Below the pieces are notes generated by a model. The model saw only the letters and a list, made by a program, of their open reading frames with translations, was not told where the DNA came from and made no database searches. 64,000 nucleotides of DNA, from the NCBI GenBank assembly GCA_010692425.1, contig JAAHHJ010000001.1, forward strand, positions 186,001 through 250,000, in the 5' to 3' direction. Below, in pieces: positions 17,178 to 26,944 of the stretch (within the stretch, counting starts at the first letter, position 1; every line of letters begins with the position of its first letter). The stretch comes from Symploca sp. SIO3C6. GTDB taxonomy: Bacteria; Cyanobacteriota; Cyanobacteriia; Cyanobacteriales; Coleofasciculaceae. Made by a program: the position numbers and the translations under genes.

Positions 17178-18737
17178 TTATTCGTCTGATTTACTACGAA
17201 CTCCTTCAACAATCCTTACAAGTTCACTCCGTTCATTGATATTAATGCGAGTAGGAGAGCCGCTGATAATTCCTTCATAACCTCGAAAAGAATCTTTAAT
17301 GTCCGGACCATCCGCACTAATTGCGTACTCACGGATACTTGTATCGTGCCAAGAGCCGCGCATTTTAAAAACATTGATAGCACGTGACATTTCACCACGA
17401 ATCTCCACGTATTGCAGCATCAAAATTGTGTCAGTAATCGTAGAAATATGGGAGTTGGTAATCGAGTTAGAACCCATAAACTGGTCTGTGGTATTAGTAA
17501 AAAAGCCTGTGATTTCTTCTTGTTTAGCATAGCCAGTAACCCCAATTACAAACTGACGAAAGGCATTATTGCTTACCCCTCGCGCCAAAGCAGAAAGAGA
17601 ATCAATTGCCATGCGTGATGGTTTAAAGATAGCAATTTCAGACTTAATTATTTGCAAATGGTCTTCTAATCCTGCTGATTCCGGATAAGAACAAATAATT
17701 TTTAATAATCCCTTTTGTTCAAGTTCCTCAAAATCAATTCCCCAGGAATAGGCATTGCGAGAGAGCTGGGCTCTAGATTCTTCGTAAGCAAAAAGAATGG
17801 CGCGATCCCCTTGCAAGCAAGCATCTTGGATAAATTTACTCACTAACAAGGTTTTGCCAGTACCAGTGGCACCAGTTGCCAGAATAATTGAATCTTTGAA
17901 AAAACCACCACCGCACATTTCATCAAGGGTGGTGATTCCTGAAGACACACGGATATTGGAAGAGCGCTGAGTTAGTCGCATCGCTCCTAAAGGGAAAATA
18001 TTGATACCCTCATTAGTCATGGTAAACGGGTATTCACCCTTCATGTGGGTTGTACCCCGTAGCTTGAGAATTTCCATGGTACGACGTCGGCGCTCTCCTT
18101 CGAGAACATTGCGCACAATTACCACATTATCAGAAACATATTCTTCTACACCGAATCTTGCCACCGGTCCATACTCATCAACTCGCTCTGTAGTCATAAC
18201 CGTAGTCACACCTATCTGTTTGAGGCGCGCAACTAAGCGAAAAATCTCCCGCCGTACCACTGGAGCAGCATCGTACTGCTGAAAGATAGCGGTTATGGAG
18301 TCAATGGAAACCCTTTTGGCTTTGTATTTACGAATAGCATACTGAATGCGCTCAATCAAGGCAGAAAGGTCAAATTGTCCAACAACTTCTTGTCCCTCTG
18401 GGTCCGGTGAGGCATCTAGAATAAACAGCTTACCTTGATTAATTAGTTTTTGTAATTCCCAACCAAAACTTTGAGCATTTTTAATGATATCTGTGGGAGA
18501 TTCTTCAAAAGTGACAAAGATACCAGGCTCGTCAAAATTAATGATACCATTATAAAGAAACTGCACCGCAAACAAAGTTTTACCAGTTCCAGATGTGCCG
18601 CTGACAATGGTAGTCCGACCAATAGGTAGTCCTCCATGAGAGATTTCATCAAAGCCCTCGATCATTGTCCTTATTTTTTGAACGCCCATTGTTGTTATTT
18701 CATTTATCTTGATTGTGTTGGGGTTGATTTGATTCAT
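17178..18737 (-). CDS. kaiC: circadian clock ATPase/autokinase KaiC
   Basis: 519 residues with two RecA-like halves. CI: Walker A GTSGTGKT at 47-54 and catalytic Glu pair E78/E79 (FVTFEESPTD). CII: Walker A ATGATGTGKT and a second EES motif (FAYEESRAQL). The autophosphorylated Ser-Thr pair is present in SHISTITDT, about residues 432-433, one position shifted from Synechococcus elongatus. The C-terminal tail beyond is the KaiA-binding region. KaiC hexamers cycle in phosphorylation and gate global transcription. kaiB lies about 90 bases upstream and kaiA before it. The Met at 18737 is taken; Met17 (MGVQKIRTMIEG) is an alternative. Confidence 0.97.
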   Translation of the reverse strand: MNQINPNTIKINEITTMGVQKIRTMIEGFDEISHGGLPIGRTTIVSGTSGTGKTLFAVQFLYNGIINFDEPGIFVTFEESPTDIIKNAQSFGWELQKLINQGKLFILDASPDPEGQEVVGQFDLSALIERIQYAIRKYKAKRVSIDSITAIFQQYDAAPVVRREIFRLVARLKQIGVTTVMTTERVDEYGPVARFGVEEYVSDNVVIVRNVLEGERRRRTMEILKLRGTTHMKGEYPFTMTNEGINIFPLGAMRLTQRSSNIRVSSGITTLDEMCGGGFFKDSIILATGATGTGKTLLVSKFIQDACLQGDRAILFAYEESRAQLSRNAYSWGIDFEELEQKGLLKIICSYPESAGLEDHLQIIKSEIAIFKPSRMAIDSLSALARGVSNNAFRQFVIGVTGYAKQEEITGFFTNTTDQFMGSNSITNSHISTITDTILMLQYVEIRGEMSRAINVFKMRGSWHDTSIREYAISADGPDIKDSFRGYEGIISGSPTRININERSELVRIVEGVRSKSDE

Positions 18738-18826
18738 ATTTTTCGTTCTAAAAAAAGATATTAAACTGATAAACTAAAGTTCTTTGTCACATTCAATTTT
18801 TCACTTTGAGCCGGAATCAAAAATTA

Positions 18827-19141
18827 CTAAATATCTAATTCTCCTTCACTTAATTCTTCATATAAAAGATCCAATCCGATCAATACTTTTTCCCGGTCTG
18901 AAAGATCACCAATAATTTTACGAACAGGGGGAGGCAAGACCTTAGCGAGGGTTGGCGTTGCCAGAATTTTATCTTCTTCAGCTAATTGTGGGCTTTTGAG
19001 TACATCAATCACTTTCAAGGCGTAAACTCCTTGAAAATCTTGTTCGAGGATATTTTTGAGTGTTCTTAAAGCCTTGATTGAGTGAGAAGTGTTGCCAGCG
19101 ACGTAAAGCTTAAGAACATAGGTTTTTTTTAGAGGACTCAT
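18827..19141 (-). CDS. kaiB: circadian clock protein KaiB
   Basis: 104 residues from the ATG at 19141 ([20 protein letters not shown]), the canonical KaiB N-terminus; a start ten codons earlier adds a non-conserved leader. A thioredoxin-like fold-switching protein that binds KaiC CI and sequesters KaiA. The conserved [28 protein letters not shown] and acidic C-terminus ([10 protein letters not shown]) are present. It lies in the order kaiA-kaiB-kaiC, with a 118-base gap after kaiA that could contain a separate kaiBC promoter as in S. elongatus. Confidence 0.97.
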   Translation of the reverse strand: MSPLKKTYVLKLYVAGNTSHSIKALRTLKNILEQDFQGVYALKVIDVLKSPQLAEEDKILATPTLAKVLPPPVRKIIGDLSDREKVLIGLDLLYEELSEGELDI

Positions 19142-19259
19142 AGGAAAGCAATTAGCAGTGAGTAGAAACAAAGTTTACTAAGTCAGTAGGAATCAAAAAT
19201 GTACTCGAAAGCAAGGTGTAGGTGAGAGCCTGCTAAAAGCTTATCGCTAAAAGCTAAAT

Positions 19260-20180
19260 TTATAACTCTCTAGGAATAGAACGGCGATACATTTCTCCCA
19301 GATGGGCAATAACATCAATCAGTGTCAGTCGATAGTCTAGTAAAACCTCATCACTTCGCCCTTCTAGCTTCAAATGTTTAGAAAATTCATCCATTAGTTC
19401 CATATGGATTTCCACGATTCTAGATACGGAAATGTCTGCAAAAAATGCTTGATCAACGAATTCATCAATTTTTCTATTTAGGGATTCGTCTTGAGAAAAG
19501 TAACTTAAAACGATCTGACGATACTCTGATCTTAAGTTTTCTAAAAGCTTTTGCCTCTCCTGTTCAGGTAGATTGCGGAAAAAAAATCGGGGGTTTCTCT
19601 TGTAGTACACGCCTAGATATCCAAGTCGCTCCCTGAGTTTGTCAGATAATCGCTGCTGCTGCTGCATCAGGAAACTATTATCGCTACTGTCAGCTGTTGT
19701 CTCAACGCTAGCAGCAGTATCGGTTAGACTATACTCAGGGGCAAGTTCAATAAAGCTAGCGATCGCTTGGTCAATGAAATTCCCAATTTTAGAAGGCTGA
19801 ACCTTACTGAGTCGGACTTCGGCAGCATGGAATAAAGGATTAGCAGTTGACGTTAGGTGGGAATTGTCGCTAGGGTAGATAGCTTCAGCCTGATGATTAG
19901 CAGCGACGCCAATAGTGATTTCTTCTAATTCTCCAGGGAAAATAACTACAGGCAAGAGTGTCCCTTGCTCATATAAGCGCTTAATCGCTGGCAGCAGCGA
20001 AAAATCATCTTGTAACACTACACAGTCAAGATCATGCTTATGTTGCTCAATAAAGTTCAAAAACTCAGCTTCTGAGGCAGTATTGTGCAGAATATAGCGC
20101 TCACTGCTCAAAAACTCTTCCAAGGACTGAGCCAGGGACTCAGAACGCATAAATGTACAGATAGACAATTTGGTAGACAA
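19260..20180 (-). CDS. kaiA: circadian clock protein KaiA, full length
   Basis: 306 residues: an N-terminal pseudo-receiver (about 1-135, starting STKLSICTFMRSES), a linker, and the C-terminal four-helix KaiA domain (about 185-306) with LGYLGVYYKRNPRFFFRNLP and the dimer helices. KaiA stimulates KaiC autophosphorylation by binding its C-terminal tail. The start is a TTG at 20180; Met11 is the only nearby alternative and would cut into the first strand. The full-length form argues against a heterocystous Nostoc-type genome. Confidence 0.95.
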   Translation of the reverse strand: MSTKLSICTFMRSESLAQSLEEFLSSERYILHNTASEAEFLNFIEQHKHDLDCVVLQDDFSLLPAIKRLYEQGTLLPVVIFPGELEEITIGVAANHQAEAIYPSDNSHLTSTANPLFHAAEVRLSKVQPSKIGNFIDQAIASFIELAPEYSLTDTAASVETTADSSDNSFLMQQQQRLSDKLRERLGYLGVYYKRNPRFFFRNLPEQERQKLLENLRSEYRQIVLSYFSQDESLNRKIDEFVDQAFFADISVSRIVEIHMELMDEFSKHLKLEGRSDEVLLDYRLTLIDVIAHLGEMYRRSIPREL

Positions 20181-20430
20181 AACAATAGGTGTTCAACAAA
20201 CAAACTAGTGATTTAGGTAATGAGATCGTTATGCAGTCAACTATTCTAACAATTTCTTTATAATCTTCCTTAACCTTGATTGAAATACTTTGAGAATTGT
20301 AAGTAAATGTAATTGCCTAGTCCTCTTGCCCCCTAATCAAGAGCGATAATTGGGCTGTAGCTCATTGTTTGAGAGTCAGAAATTCCCCATTTCGCGCTTC
20401 GGCTATAGTTAACCCTGCTCCGAGTTTCAG

Positions 20431-23400
20431 ATGAGGGAGATATTCTGCCCCATCCAGCTTCCTCACAGATCCTATTTGCCGCCCACTTTGCTCATACCCA
20501 TGCTGACTCCCAATCTAAGAGAATTTGCTGAGCCAGTTCCAGTCTGTAGACTAACCTCGACACTGGCAAACGCACTGGAGGTTTTCCATTCTTGCCAGTG
20601 CGAGCTAATCGTCGTGGTAAGCGAACAGAGTTGCCCCCTAGGTGTACTTAGCCTCCGAAAGGTAACAACCCATCTGCTTTGGCAGGCCCGATCAGGACTA
20701 GAGAAATCTACCCTATTAATGGCAAATGAAGAGTGCCACAAACCTCTATCTGAGCTGAAGCCTCCCCCTATTGAAACCCTGAAGATTCTACCAGATCACT
20801 TGAGTGTGAGCCAATTTTTGTCTTTACTACTCGAATCAGGAGATGGACTCACTCAACAAAGTCAACTGGATAGGGACAACTATCAGCAATTGTTCCAAGG
20901 AGAGTGGGGCTCAGGAGCAGTCTCTGACGATCTCACTAGTGCAGTTTCCCCTAAATCAGACTCATACCTTCATCCAACCCCCTCCCCCTTGCCAGAAGAC
21001 AAGTCAGGGGAGCCAACTTTGCCCTCTCCATCCCCAATTACTAGCTCCCAGCACTGGGCATTAGTAGACGAGGAAGGTAAATTCTTGGGGCTTCTCAATA
21101 GTTGGTTGCTGTTAAAATTTTTGGCACCAAACTTCCGTGGCGATTACCTTAGTGTGCCAACAAGTACCAAAGCAGAGCCAGCAGACTTAAATTCCCTAGT
21201 GCAACTGCTTGAACAACTGCCTTTACCCCTGAGCTTACAAACTGCTACAGGGCAAGTACTCTCTCAAAACTTCACTTGGCGTCAGCTGCTGGGGAAATCT
21301 TCAGCATTTCAAAGTGACAATTTTACCACCAATGTTAGTTTTGATGGGGATGCTGCCGAAACTATAGCAACTTCTCCAAGGCAAACAGTAGCTAGTCATC
21401 AAGATGAGATAACCCCATTATCCCTAGACGAGAGCCAGCAGCGCCTGTTTTCATTGGTCAAAGTTCCATTTCAGCCTTCGGTGGCGATGATTCAGGATGG
21501 GAGATTGGCAAATAGAAAAGAAAACGCCCTCAAGCCAGAGTACTCTGAGGAAGTAATTGAGCATAATTCCCCCTACTCTCACCCTCCAGGAGCCTTTACA
21601 CCATCTACTTTGGCTTCAGCTGCCTCAATTGGTGATTCTCAATCACTATCGTCTAATCTCTGGCTGGTTCTGGCTCAAGATACCACCGAGCAGCAGTTGT
21701 TTGCCCAAGAGCTGGTAGGTAAAAATGCCAATTTGGAACAACTCAACCGACTCAAAGATGAGTTTTTAGCTTGTATTAGCCACGAACTTAAGACTCCTCT
21801 AACGGCTGTTTTGGGTTTATCTTCTCTACTCAAAGACCAGTCTTTGGGAAAGCTCAATGAGCGTCAAGCGCGCTATGCTCGGCTGATTTATCAAAATGGG
21901 CGTCAGCTAATGACAGTAGTTAACGATATCCTAGATTTAACTCGCCTAGAGACTGAGCAGGTGGAATTGGCTCCTGAGCCAGTGCCAATTCAAGTAGTTT
22001 GCTCCCGAGCCTACTCCCAGGCAAGGCAAAGACAACACTCACAAGCTCAAAATTCAGAAAAGTTAGCTGAAACCACACAATTTACCCTAGAAATTGAGCC
22101 AGGCTTAGAAACGCTGATTGCTGATGAGCATTGCCTGTGCCAAATGCTAGTACACTTACTTGACAATGCCCTCAAGTTTACAGATGAAGGCGGTGAAATT
22201 GGTCTGAGGGTAAATCGCTGGGAAGGTTGGATTGCCTTTAATGTCTGGGACACAGGCATCGGTATCCCTCTAGCTAAACAGCATTTGCTGTTTGAGAAAT
22301 TCCAACAATTGGAAGAACCCCTTGCCCGTCGCTTTGAGGGAGCAGGTTTGGGATTAGTTTTAACTCAACGCCTAGCTCACTTGCACGGTGGAGATATCTC
22401 CTTTACTTCTAAAATTAACGAAGGTAGCAATTTCACCATATTATTGCCACCTTGTCCACCTAAGAGAAGCAGTAAAGCCGGAAAAGATTTAAAGAGCCAA
22501 AGTTGCAATCATACCTCAGCTAAACCACTGACAGCTTTACAAGCTTCAACTAAAACCCAGGGCAACCGTTTGGTATTGATTATTGAAACAGTACCCCAGT
22601 ATCTGGAAAGTTTGAGTGAACAGCTTGATCATCTAGGCTATCGGGCAGTAATCGCTAGGTCTGGTATGGAAGCGCTTAACAAGGCACGTACTTTTCGCCC
22701 CTATGCCATTTTACTCAATCCTTTCCTACCGCAGATTTCTGGTTGGGAGGTCTTGAATCTGCTGAAGTCCGATGCCCAAACTCGGGGTATCCCAGTCTTG
22801 GTAATGGCAACGCCCTCAGAAAGACAAGAAGCTGACAATCATAAGGTTGATGGTTTTCTAAGTCTACCTGTACAAGAGCTAGAACTGCGACAGAGTTTGG
22901 ATCGTTTTCATAAGCAACAGAAAAATACTAGCTGCTCTCTGACAATTTTGCACCTGTCCCCTGTAGAAATACCTCCTAACTCCTGCGTACTAAATTCTAA
23001 TTTGAGCGCACTGCTGAGTTTTGAGCATTCAGAACTAAATTACCGTGTTCTCGAAGCTGATGATTTGGAACAAGCCGAATTACTAGTTCGTGTTTGGCAT
23101 CCAGATGTGATCTTACTAGACTGTAGCTTGATTGAAGATCCGCCTGCCTACTTGAAACATTTCTCAGAATACACTGGCTTGACTTCTCTACCTTTGGTAA
23201 CGCTGGATCACCGAACCACAGAAGCTGCCAATCGAGTAGGTGATCTTTCTGTGTATCCTTGTTTAACACCAGACACAGAGCAAAAAATTGCTGCCCTGCT
23301 GCAAGTAATTCAAATTGCTGCTGGAGTGAGTTGCCAGCGCAGCATTTTAATTATGGATATCCCAGAACCAGGGAAAAAGTTGTTGATTCGTCGGGACGAA

Positions 23401-24096
23401 GCACCTGTGGAAGTGAGTGAACACTACAACTCACAAATCTCAGAACAGACGCCATATCCATACCAGGATAAAGCCTCTCAACCATCACAGGTTAGTAGAA
23501 AAACTGCCTTACCTTGGCAGCATAAAATGGAAGATCTGGTCAAAATTCTACAACCTTCAAAGCCAGTTCACCCTAATCCTGGGAAATTCAGCGCCAGCGT
23601 TACTGAGAAGACTCAACCAACCCAGAATGCTGATGCTAGTTCCTCACTATCACTGTGTACGACGTCCATAGCTCCGGCTTGGCACTATAGGAAACAACTG
23701 TCCCATCTACAACCTTCAACACCCTGGCTCCAAGCACTGGTTCAATACCTCCAAACAGCTGGGTTTAGAAGCTTAATCTCTTGTTCTTGGGTAGAAGTAT
23801 ACCGTCAACTCCAAGCTCAAAGCGTTGACTTACTTCTAATTCGTTTAACGGACACTGTTGATTACAATACTGTGTTCAAGGGACTAGTTGCTCTAGAGCA
23901 ACTGCCAAAGCTACCGCCAATTCTCGTTTTGGATCAACGACTCAACGTTAAGTTTCTCAATGAGGCTATCACTGACAGGGAAGATTTGAATACTCAGTTG
24001 GAGTTACGCCTGTCGGCCCTTGCCACTGAAATTCTTCGTGGCTCTTCCCTGTCGATGACTAAATTACTTGACAATATTCATCAGACTCTATCTTAA
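20431..24096 (+). CDS. giant hybrid histidine kinase with degenerate receiver domains, divergent from kaiABC
   Basis: 1,221 residues (Met24 at 20500 is an alternative start). The N-terminus (VCRLTSTLANALEVFHSCQC) and residues about 200-225 look CBS-like. A long low-conservation linker carries a PAS-like segment (about 250-420). HisKA: CISHELKTPLTAV with H451. HATPase about 560-675 (NALKFTDEGG, DTGIGIP, GAGLGLVLTQ). Three receiver-like domains follow: R1 (about 712-830) has the acidic pocket replaced (LVLIIET) and phospho-Asp replaced by Asn (ILLNPFLP); R2 (about 835-965) keeps an Asp in VILLDCSL; R3 (about 1097-1215) has Arg there (LLLIRLTD). Pseudo-receivers attached to kinases are known from the clock input kinase CikA, but the layout here is different. 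Confidence 0.85.
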   Translation: MREIFCPIQLPHRSYLPPTLLIPMLTPNLREFAEPVPVCRLTSTLANALEVFHSCQCELIVVVSEQSCPLGVLSLRKVTTHLLWQARSGLEKSTLLMANEECHKPLSELKPPPIETLKILPDHLSVSQFLSLLLESGDGLTQQSQLDRDNYQQLFQGEWGSGAVSDDLTSAVSPKSDSYLHPTPSPLPEDKSGEPTLPSPSPITSSQHWALVDEEGKFLGLLNSWLLLKFLAPNFRGDYLSVPTSTKAEPADLNSLVQLLEQLPLPLSLQTATGQVLSQNFTWRQLLGKSSAFQSDNFTTNVSFDGDAAETIATSPRQTVASHQDEITPLSLDESQQRLFSLVKVPFQPSVAMIQDGRLANRKENALKPEYSEEVIEHNSPYSHPPGAFTPSTLASAASIGDSQSLSSNLWLVLAQDTTEQQLFAQELVGKNANLEQLNRLKDEFLACISHELKTPLTAVLGLSSLLKDQSLGKLNERQARYARLIYQNGRQLMTVVNDILDLTRLETEQVELAPEPVPIQVVCSRAYSQARQRQHSQAQNSEKLAETTQFTLEIEPGLETLIADEHCLCQMLVHLLDNALKFTDEGGEIGLRVNRWEGWIAFNVWDTGIGIPLAKQHLLFEKFQQLEEPLARRFEGAGLGLVLTQRLAHLHGGDISFTSKINEGSNFTILLPPCPPKRSSKAGKDLKSQSCNHTSAKPLTALQASTKTQGNRLVLIIETVPQYLESLSEQLDHLGYRAVIARSGMEALNKARTFRPYAILLNPFLPQISGWEVLNLLKSDAQTRGIPVLVMATPSERQEADNHKVDGFLSLPVQELELRQSLDRFHKQQKNTSCSLTILHLSPVEIPPNSCVLNSNLSALLSFEHSELNYRVLEADDLEQAELLVRVWHPDVILLDCSLIEDPPAYLKHFSEYTGLTSLPLVTLDHRTTEAANRVGDLSVYPCLTPDTEQKIAALLQVIQIAAGVSCQRSILIMDIPEPGKKLLIRRDEAPVEVSEHYNSQISEQTPYPYQDKASQPSQVSRKTALPWQHKMEDLVKILQPSKPVHPNPGKFSASVTEKTQPTQNADASSSLSLCTTSIAPAWHYRKQLSHLQPSTPWLQALVQYLQTAGFRSLISCSWVEVYRQLQAQSVDLLLIRLTDTVDYNTVFKGLVALEQLPKLPPILVLDQRLNVKFLNEAITDREDLNTQLELRLSALATEILRGSSLSMTKLLDNIHQTLS

Positions 24097-24232
24097 TATG
24101 GTTCATGGTTTATGGTTCATTGTTCATGGCTCATGGTTCATTGGGTTTGTATTCGACAGTTGTGGTATGCATTTCCAATGAACAATCAACAATCAACTAT
24201 GAGCAGTCTTTCCCCATGAACAATCAACAATC
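24097..24232. repeat. degenerate GTTCATGG/CAATGAACAATCAACAATC repeats
   Basis: Several imperfect copies of GGTTCATGGTTTATGGTTCATT (24100-24147) face copies of CAATGAACAATCAACAATC (24176-24232), with GGTTCATTGG and CCAATGAAC able to pair. A related arrangement occurs after the CHAT gene at about 17087-17142. A dispersed intergenic repeat family between convergent genes. Confidence 0.6.
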
Positions 24233-26177
24233 AATCAGCTTTATTAACAACTCTGATAAGTTTGTAGGCACCAGCACTGCCTAAATTAATATACTCGTTG
24301 GGCTGCAACTTTGTTTCCTTGAGTTCTTCAGACTTGAGCAGGATCACAAATGAGGATTGGGGCTTTTTGAGAGTTACTTTCTTAATGTGCGCCATGGCTT
24401 TTCTTTGTCGTGAAAAGTAATTAACTGGCTTCTGTGTGTAAAAAACCACACTGGGTTTTTCAAAGCCGATCATGATTAATTCTTCTCCTGGCTGCTCCAC
24501 CTGTGTAGCGATCGCAGATAATTGTCGTAGAGGCAGTTGACGCGCTTCATCCATGAGGAAGACCAGAGGCATCAACACCAAGATTAAAAATGCTATTAAT
24601 CCGACAAGATTTACACTCCAAAGCCAGCGCCACCAACGGCGTCGCCACAACAATACTCCTGTTAAAATAGCTGTTGCTCCCCAAATAAGACACCCTCTTA
24701 GTGGTAAACCAGATCTTTGCAGAAGCTCAGATAAGTTAGGAGCGGCTGGGTCATAGCCAAGTAGCTGAGAACCGTAAAAAATTACAGCAGCAATGACCAC
24801 CAGTAATATTAAATTAAAAATACCGCTAAACAGGATAGGATCAACCGTTCTAGAAGGCAAACAGACAAGGTTACTTTTATCTTTCTCCCCATCTCCCCAT
24901 CTCCCCATCTCCCCATCTCCCCATCTCCCCATCTCCCTTGCATAAGAGTTCCCATAATCACTCCACAATAAGGCTAGAAGAATTGCAGCTGCAGGCATCA
25001 AGGGCAGGACATAGCTTGGCAATTTAGTCACGGCAATGGTAAAAAAGCCAAAGATGCCAGTAAACCAAAACAGGGCAAATAGACCTAAATGAGTAGAGCG
25101 TGGTGCAGATTGCCAGCGCTTGCGCTGCCAAAAGCGTATTCTGGTAATTGCTATTGGCAAATAACTAGACCAAGGGGCAAAGCCAACTAGCACTACTAGG
25201 AAGTAAAAATACCAGGGAGCGCCGTGACCATTGACAATGCCAGTAAAGCGCTCAAAATTATGGTACCCAAAAAATGATTCGAGATAGTCATCTCTGTGGG
25301 CTATAGTTACCAAAATATACCAGGGCAGTGCTAAAGTTAGGATGATGATTAAGCCTCTAACTGGTCGCATCTCCCGCAAGACGTCCCAACCATTGCCCAA
25401 ATAGAGTACGAAGGCTCCAATGATGATTGCTGGTAGGACGATACCAACTGGTCCTTTAGCGAGGATAGCGAGAGCAATCAGTATGTAAAAGGCGAGATAC
25501 CATCTGTCTTTCGCTCTCGAGAATAGAGTTTTTTCTTTAACTTGCTCAGGTTGGGCGTATCCCAGGAAAAAACTCAGCAGAGCACAGCCCATACAGCCAG
25601 AGAGCAGCATATCAGAAACCCCGATTCGCGCCCAGACAATTGTGAGGGGATTAAAGGCAATTAGGGCAGAACCAATCCAGGCAGATAGCCACAGTTGCTG
25701 CTGTAAGTTGGTTATTTTCTCTAGGATATATTTATTCCTAACTTTACCATCTAATTGAGAATTAGGCAACTGAGTCAAGGCAGCAGGGCGGCACACCCCA
25801 TAGGATCTTAATGTATAGAAGCCTAAGACTGTTAAAGCGATCGCAGCCATGGCAGAAGGAAGTCGCACTGCCCATTCGTTAACCCCAATGAGCTTATAGC
25901 CAATAGCCATTAACCAATATACCAAGGGCGGCTTGTCAAAACGGGTATCATCATTAAAGTAGGGCGTGATCCAGTCGCCTGTTACTGTCATTTGGCGAGC
26001 AGCTTCGGCAAACAGGGGTTCAGTTTCATCAACTAAGCCTGTACTTCCCAAATGCCACAAAAAGGCTAACCAGCTAATCAAGAGCAACCAAATCACAGAA
26101 AACGCCCAGGCAATGGTTGGCTGTTGTTGCCAAGCTTTCCACCAAGTTGTTGCAATCCGATCAACCTTTAACTTCAT
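24231..26177 (-). CDS. ArnT/PMT-family membrane glycosyltransferase
   Basis: 648 residues, about 11-13 TM helices. The N-terminal region has the GT-C signature after TM1: DETEPLFAEAARQM with conserved acidic residues, TPYFNDDTRFDKPPLVYWLM and LPSAMAAIALT, matching the ArnT/PMT-2 family (polyprenyl-phosphate-sugar donors, periplasmic acceptor). The soluble C-terminus includes FEKPSVVFYTQKPVNYFSR. Residues about 415-432 (MGRWGDGE twice) are translated CTCCCCAT octamer DNA placed in a loop between TM helices, so length varies without disrupting membrane segments. The acceptor is unknown. Confidence 0.85.
   Translation of the reverse strand: MKLKVDRIATTWWKAWQQQPTIAWAFSVIWLLLISWLAFLWHLGSTGLVDETEPLFAEAARQMTVTGDWITPYFNDDTRFDKPPLVYWLMAIGYKLIGVNEWAVRLPSAMAAIALTVLGFYTLRSYGVCRPAALTQLPNSQLDGKVRNKYILEKITNLQQQLWLSAWIGSALIAFNPLTIVWARIGVSDMLLSGCMGCALLSFFLGYAQPEQVKEKTLFSRAKDRWYLAFYILIALAILAKGPVGIVLPAIIIGAFVLYLGNGWDVLREMRPVRGLIIILTLALPWYILVTIAHRDDYLESFFGYHNFERFTGIVNGHGAPWYFYFLVVLVGFAPWSSYLPIAITRIRFWQRKRWQSAPRSTHLGLFALFWFTGIFGFFTIAVTKLPSYVLPLMPAAAILLALLWSDYGNSYAREMGRWGDGEMGRWGDGEKDKSNLVCLPSRTVDPILFSGIFNLILLVVIAAVIFYGSQLLGYDPAAPNLSELLQRSGLPLRGCLIWGATAILTGVLLWRRRWWRWLWSVNLVGLIAFLILVLMPLVFLMDEARQLPLRQLSAIATQVEQPGEELIMIGFEKPSVVFYTQKPVNYFSRQRKAMAHIKKVTLKKPQSSFVILLKSEELKETKLQPNEYINLGSAGAYKLIRVVNKAD
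24885..24937. repeat. CTCCCCAT octamer array inside the glycosyltransferase gene
   Basis: About six tandem octamers. Because three octamers equal eight codons, expansion in multiples of three keeps frame, giving MGRWGDGE repeats on the coding (minus) strand. Confidence 0.9.
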
Positions 26178-26470
26178 CCTTATCTCAGTTTCCCTTATGT
26201 TTGCTACAGATCATGGAAAGAGGGGGAGAGTGGGGGAGGGAGGGAAGGGTAGATATCTGTAACCAGAATTTAGGAAAATGGTATTAGATAATCATACGTT
26301 AGTGGGCAACCAAGGCAGGTTGCATTCCCAAACCTTAATTTAGCTGGAAATGATGACACTACCTGCTAAGGTATTGCTTTTAGTAAATCTGGCATAAGTG
26401 GAGATTGGGTTAAATCAAGGCGAGTTAAAATGCAGTTTTGGCGTTTGAATCTTCTCTTTGTCAGCATCTG

Positions 26471-26827
26471 ATGCAGAATACTCGTCTTAATAACCTCTTT
26501 GATGTTATCCTGTCGCGGCTAGGGCAATGGTTTATTAATCCCTGGCGGCGCATTTCGATAATTGTGATTAGTTTGCTTTTGGGCATCTTTCTAGGAACAG
26601 CAGTTTCGACTACAGCTGGACAAACTGCTGATTGGGATGTTCTTGCTGCTGGGGTATTAATTGTTTTCACAGAAACTATTAGCCGTTTTGTTTATGGCAG
26701 TAATCGGCGACGTGACTCATCTACTCAAGGTTTATCTAGAGGTTCACTTTTGGTTGAATCGGTCAATGCTCTAAAAATTGGTCTTGTTTACAGTATGTTT
26801 TTAGAAGCTTTCAAACTTGGATCTTGA
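26471..26827 (+). CDS. ycf20: Ycf20-family (DUF565) membrane protein
   Basis: 118 residues from the ATG at 26471 (MQNTRLNNLFDVILSRLGQW); a TTG at 26438 would add 11 atypical residues. Conserved family features are WRRISIIVISLLLGIFLGTA, STTAGQTADWD and a second membrane helix (VLAAGVLIVFTETISRFVY). In algae and plants Ycf20-like proteins are plastid proteins linked to photoprotective quenching; the biochemical role is unknown. An intrinsic terminator lies 46 bases after the stop. Confidence 0.85.
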   Translation: MQNTRLNNLFDVILSRLGQWFINPWRRISIIVISLLLGIFLGTAVSTTAGQTADWDVLAAGVLIVFTETISRFVYGSNRRRDSSTQGLSRGSLLVESVNALKIGLVYSMFLEAFKLGS

Positions 26828-26872
26828 TTTGACGTTATCCTCGCTCTCAACCTTACTCTTCGCGGTATTTGG

Positions 26873-26903
26873 AAAGCCTCTCTCGGAGCAGAAGAGAGGC
26901 TTT
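26873..26903 (+). terminator. terminator after ycf20
   Basis: AAAGCCTCTCT (26873-26883) and AGAGAGGCTTT (26893-26903) form a perfect 11-bp stem with a nine-base loop, ending in a short T-run followed by AAATTAT. Confidence 0.75.
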
Positions 26904-26944
26904 AAATTATCCATATTACCTTACCTAGTTACACTTAATTTTCG

